From the NCBI RefSeq assembly GCF_001189845.1, contig NZ_LFLZ01000085.1, forward strand, positions 1 through 35,118: DNA of 35,118 bases. Direction: 5' to 3'. Under the pieces are notes generated by a model that worked only from the letters and a program-made list of their open reading frames with translations, ran no database searches and was not told the DNA's origin. The position numbers and the translations under genes were made by a program. This document shows, piece after piece, positions 32,087 to 35,118 of this stretch (position 1 is the stretch's first letter; each line of letters begins with the position of its first letter). This stretch comes from Bradyrhizobium tropiciagri. GTDB lineage: Bacteria > Pseudomonadota > Alphaproteobacteria > Rhizobiales > Xanthobacteraceae.

Positions 32087-32104
32087 TTGTCATCTGTTTG
32101 TCAT
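32087..32104 (+). promoter_or_regulatory. Pho-box-like direct repeat upstream of the decarboxylase
   Basis: TTGTCATCTGTTTGTCAT consists of two TTGTCAT heptamers separated by 4 bases, an 11-bp period. PhoB boxes are two CTGTCAT heptamers with the same spacing, so only the first base of each repeat differs. It lies 45 bases before the ATG at 32149, suitable for activation under phosphate limitation. Confidence 0.55.
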
Positions 32105-32148
32105 GAATAGTGCCGACACGTCAGCGCCAGCACAGTTCGGGGACACGC

Positions 32149-34506
32149 ATGGACTATTTCAAACGCTTCAACTTCCTGTTCGCGGCGCCGGTTTTCGAGG
32201 CCGACGACCTCGAAGGCATCAGATTCAACCAGATCATCACCGAAATCGAGCGCTCCGGCTTCGAGGTGGTCCGCGCCCGCAAGCTGGAAGATGCCGAGAT
32301 CGCGGTACAGACCGACGCCGCGATCGGCTGCATGGTGGTCGACTGGGGCAAGAAGGGTCTCGAAGGCAAGACCGCGGCGCTGATCAATTTGATGCGCCGG
32401 CGCGGCCTCGACTTCCCGATCATCCTGTTGATTCGCCGCAAGCGATTCGAGGACCTGCCGGTCGAGGTGCTGGATTTCATCGACGGCTACGTGTTCCTGT
32501 CCGAGGAAACTCCGCCTTTCATCGCCAAGAATCTGATCTCCAGGCTCAAGCAGTACGCCGAGAACCTGAAGACCCCCTTCTTCGGGGCACTGGTCGATTA
32601 TGCCGAGGAAGGCAACCAGCTCTGGACCTGCCCGGGCCACAATGGCGGCGTGTTCTACAGCCGCAGCCCGATCGGCCGGGTGTTCGTCGAGCATCTCGGC
32701 GAAGCCGTGTTCCGCGACGACCTCGACAACTCCGTGCTCGACCTCGGCGACCTCCTCACCCATGAGGGGCCGGCGCTGCGGGCGCAGAAGGAAGCGGCGA
32801 AGATCTTCGGCGCCGAAAAAACCTATTTCGTGCTCAACGGCACCTCGACCTCGAACAAGGTCGCGCTCGGCTCGCTCGTCACCGACGGCGACCTCGTGCT
32901 GTTCGACCGCAACAACCACAAGGCCGCGCATCACGGCGCGCTGCTGATCGGCGGCGGCATCCCGGTCTATGTGCCGACCGTGCGCAACGCCTGGGGCCTG
33001 ATCGGCCCGATGCGCTGGGACCTGCTCGACGAGGGCACGCTGCGCGACCACATCCGCAAGCATCCGCTGGTCAAGGACGAGAACGCCTGGAAGAAGGAGC
33101 GCCCGTTCCGCGTCGCTGTGGTCGAGCAGTGCACCTATGACGGCACCATCCACTCCGCCGAGATGATCCTGAAGCGGATCGGCCATCTCTGCGACTACAT
33201 CCTGTTCGACGAGGCCTGGGCCGGCTTCATGAAATTCCACCCGATCTATGCTGGGCGGTTCGCGATGGGGCTCGCCAATCTCGGCCCCGAGGCGCCCGGC
33301 ATCATCGCCACCCAGTCGACCCACAAGCAGCTCGCGAGCTTCTCGCAGGCCTCGCAGATCCACATCCGCGACCGCCACATCAAGGGCCAGAAGCGCCGGG
33401 TCGAGCACCGCCGCTTCAACGAAAGCTTCATGCAGCACGCCTCGACCTCGCCGTTCTATCCGATCTTCGCCTCGCTCGACGTCGGCGCGCAGATGATGAA
33501 GGGCCGCTCCGGCGAAGTGCTGTGGGACGATACGATCCGGCTCGGCATCGAGCTGCGCAAGAAGATCCGCGCGGTGAAGCGGGAGTTCGAGGAGAAGGAG
33601 ACGCGGGCCGAGCGACGCTGGTTCTTCGAGCCGTTCGTGCCGGACCGGGTGAAGATCCCCGACGTCGCCCGCGAAGGCGGCGTGCACAATGTGGCCTGGG
33701 AGACCATCTCGACCGATCAGCTCGCGACCAATCCGTCCTACTGGCAGCTCAGCCCGGGCGAGACCTGGCACGGCTTCCCCGAGTTGACGGAAGGCTTCGC
33801 GATGACCGACCCGAACAAGCTCACACTGCTGACGCCGGGCTTCGATCACGCCACCGGCGCCTATGCCGATCACGGCATCCCCGCGCCGGTCGTGGCGCAA
33901 TATCTGCGCGAGAACCAGATCGTCGCCGAGAAGAACGACCTCAACTCCCTGCTCTTCCTGCTGACGCCCGGCGTCGAGGCCAGCAAGGCCGGCACGCTGG
34001 TCTCCGGGCTCGTCGCCTTCAAGAAGCTGCACGACGACAACGCGCTGATCGAGGACGTCATCCCCGAATTCTTCCGCCGCCGCCCGCAACGCTACAGCGG
34101 GGTGCGGCTGCGCGACCTCTGCGGCGACATGCATCGCTTCTTCCGCGACGGCGGTGTCAGCACGCTGCAGGCCAGGCAATTCCTCCCCGAACATCTCCCC
34201 GAGATCGCGATGTCGCCGCGCCAGGCCGCGCAATACCTGATCCGCAACGACGTCGACTATCTGCCGATCGACCAGATCTTCGGCCGCGTCGCCGCGACGC
34301 CATTCGTGGTCTACCCGCCCGGCATCGCAACCATCGTGCCGGGCGAGCGGCTGTCGGAACGCAGCAAGCCGATGATCGACTATCTCAAGATGTTCGAGGC
34401 GAGCTTCAACGCATTCCCGGGCTTCGAGGTCGAGGTGCAAGGCATCTATAAGGAGATCGACGATGCGGGCCGCGTCCGCTTCTACACCTATGTGGTCTCC
34501 GAATAA
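32149..34506 (+). CDS. Orn/Lys/Arg decarboxylase family protein (PLP)
   Basis: This 785-residue enzyme is a large bacterial fold-type I basic amino acid decarboxylase. The N-terminal wing domain (about 1-135) resembles a receiver fold (CMVVDWGKKG). The PLP core has TCPGHNGG (160-167), LNGTSTSNK (229-237), FDEAWAGF (Asp354) and the Schiff-base lysine Lys393 in STHKQL. It releases CO2 from ornithine, lysine or arginine, giving a polyamine or diamine; the exact substrate cannot be told. ATG 32149 has GGGGA 5 bases upstream; a GTG at 32110 would lie inside the likely promoter. A GNAT gene follows after 18 bases. Confidence 0.9.
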   Translation: MDYFKRFNFLFAAPVFEADDLEGIRFNQIITEIERSGFEVVRARKLEDAEIAVQTDAAIGCMVVDWGKKGLEGKTAALINLMRRRGLDFPIILLIRRKRFEDLPVEVLDFIDGYVFLSEETPPFIAKNLISRLKQYAENLKTPFFGALVDYAEEGNQLWTCPGHNGGVFYSRSPIGRVFVEHLGEAVFRDDLDNSVLDLGDLLTHEGPALRAQKEAAKIFGAEKTYFVLNGTSTSNKVALGSLVTDGDLVLFDRNNHKAAHHGALLIGGGIPVYVPTVRNAWGLIGPMRWDLLDEGTLRDHIRKHPLVKDENAWKKERPFRVAVVEQCTYDGTIHSAEMILKRIGHLCDYILFDEAWAGFMKFHPIYAGRFAMGLANLGPEAPGIIATQSTHKQLASFSQASQIHIRDRHIKGQKRRVEHRRFNESFMQHASTSPFYPIFASLDVGAQMMKGRSGEVLWDDTIRLGIELRKKIRAVKREFEEKETRAERRWFFEPFVPDRVKIPDVAREGGVHNVAWETISTDQLATNPSYWQLSPGETWHGFPELTEGFAMTDPNKLTLLTPGFDHATGAYADHGIPAPVVAQYLRENQIVAEKNDLNSLLFLLTPGVEASKAGTLVSGLVAFKKLHDDNALIEDVIPEFFRRRPQRYSGVRLRDLCGDMHRFFRDGGVSTLQARQFLPEHLPEIAMSPRQAAQYLIRNDVDYLPIDQIFGRVAATPFVVYPPGIATIVPGERLSERSKPMIDYLKMFEASFNAFPGFEVEVQGIYKEIDDAGRVRFYTYVVSE

Positions 34507-34524
34507 GTGAACGGTCTACACGCA

Positions 34525-35085
34525 ATGGAGAATGATCAGAAGATCACTGTCCGTCCGTCCCGTGACAGCGATGTCGATGCGATGCTGTCGATCTACCGCT
34601 ATCACATCCGCCACGGCATCGAGGAGAGCGTGGATGATAGCGGCACGCCGGAGCCCGACGATCTGCGCGACCGCCGCAAGAACCTGCGCAGCACCCGCCT
34701 GCCGCATCTGGTCGCGGTGTGCGACGGCGAGGTGGTCGGCTACGCCTATGTGGTCCAGTTCCGCAAGCGTCCGGCGTACCGCTACACGGTGAAGCACTCG
34801 ATCTACATTCACCACCGCTTCACCGGCAAGGGCGTCGGCGGCAAGCTGCTGCAGGAATTGGTCGACACCTGCGCCGCGGCCGGCTTCCGCCAGATGATCG
34901 GCTACATCGACAGCGACAACGCCGCCTCGCTCGCGCTGCACGACCGCTTCGGCTTTGCCCGCGTCGGGCATTTGCCTGGTGTCGCCTATCGCTATGGCCG
35001 CTGGTCCGACACCGTGATGGTGCAGCGCTCGCTCGCCGCCGGCGCCACCGCCCCGCCCCCGCCCGCGCCGCTGTCGCGGCGGTGA
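34525..35085 (+). CDS. GNAT N-acetyltransferase, phosphinothricin-acetyltransferase-like
   Basis: This 186-residue protein has the GNAT fold. The acetyl-CoA pyrophosphate loop is RFTGKGVGGKLL (98-109). VGYAYVVQFRKRPAYRYTVKHSIYI-type sequence (71-95) and NAASLALHDRFGFARVG (132-148) place it near the phosphinothricin / methionine sulfoximine acetyltransferase group. It would acetylate an amino group of a small molecule. The short gap to the decarboxylase suggests co-transcription, so a polyamine or amino-acid analogue is a possible substrate. The C-terminus is Pro-rich. ATG 34525 is preferred over GTG 34507; neither has a clear ribosome site. Confidence 0.88.
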   Translation: MENDQKITVRPSRDSDVDAMLSIYRYHIRHGIEESVDDSGTPEPDDLRDRRKNLRSTRLPHLVAVCDGEVVGYAYVVQFRKRPAYRYTVKHSIYIHHRFTGKGVGGKLLQELVDTCAAAGFRQMIGYIDSDNAASLALHDRFGFARVGHLPGVAYRYGRWSDTVMVQRSLAAGATAPPPPAPLSRR

Positions 35086-35106
35086 TGGGCCCGGCTCCTC
35101 CCATTC

Positions 35107-35118
35107 GTCGTCCTGGCG
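35107..35118. repeat. Start of another REP-like palindrome, cut by the window end
   Basis: GTCGTCCTGGCG is identical to the first 12 bases of the repeat copy at 145-171, in the same orientation. The rest lies outside the window. It follows the acetyltransferase stop by 21 bases. Confidence 0.7.

Noticed and set aside
32101..34440. 779-codon open frame antisense to the decarboxylase
   Set aside because: Its length comes from codon bias in the real gene. The product shows no domain and the plus-strand enzyme has all catalytic motifs.

Overview
The window is high-GC DNA that reads as an alphaproteobacterium of the Bradyrhizobium/Rhodopseudomonas group. The evidence is codon use, protein sequences typical of Rhizobiales (DUF2336, PAS_5-type and secreted ClpP-fold proteins), an FNR/FixK-type box, CtrA-type boxes, and three kinds of dispersed palindromic repeat that I recall as abundant in Bradyrhizobium. 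It is ordinary chromosome rather than a mobile island: I see no transposase, integrase, phage gene, CRISPR array, tRNA or rRNA.

Layout. 1-301: cluster of palindromic repeats; a further copy begins at the last bases of the window. 302-6628: periplasmic S10 peptidase, NAD kinase, a response regulator (frameshifted) coupled to an Hpt phosphotransfer protein, a DUF2336 protein and a lytic transglycosylase with a perfect CtrA-type box. 6685-12015: a minus-strand operon behind a perfect FixK/FNR box, encoding a di-haem cytochrome c, a tri-haem cytochrome c, a 59-aa subunit-IIa-like peptide, ba3-type (B-family) oxidase subunits II and I, and a membrane-anchored di-haem cytochrome c. The oxidase subunit I gene carries a one-base frameshift. 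12020-20484: housekeeping block with hisI, folE, an IscU-like scaffold lacking its third cysteine, yidD, an MFS exporter, thrS, and two related secreted ClpP-fold proteins. 20569-26678: nitroreductase, PAS-GGDEF-EAL protein, secreted beta-module protein, patatin phospholipase, CBS protein. 26867-30572: rhomboid protease, a control region with a CtrA-type box and an intrinsic terminator that may make a small RNA, a PAS protein and a class III adenylate cyclase. 30606-35085: ester-cyclase-like protein, secreted Gly-rich TPR protein, and a Pho-box-preceded PLP decarboxylase followed by a GNAT acetyltransferase.

How parts work together. The oxidase operon looks like a microaerobic respiratory branch: seven c-type haems feeding a CuA/haem-copper oxidase, switched on by FixK/FNR. 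The response regulator, Hpt, DUF2336, transglycosylase and single-PAS genes lie near full or partial CtrA motifs, suggesting cell-cycle or motility control. The cyclic nucleotide enzymes (c-di-GMP and cAMP) are separate signalling genes.

Best leads: the multi-haem ba3 operon with its FixK box and unannotated small subunit; the CtrA-box/terminator pair at 27.8-28.0 kb; the two C-x-S-x-C ClpP-fold proteins; the Pho box before the decarboxylase. Two single-base deletions in G/C runs (near 3403 and 8276) should be checked as sequencing errors before either gene is called broken.
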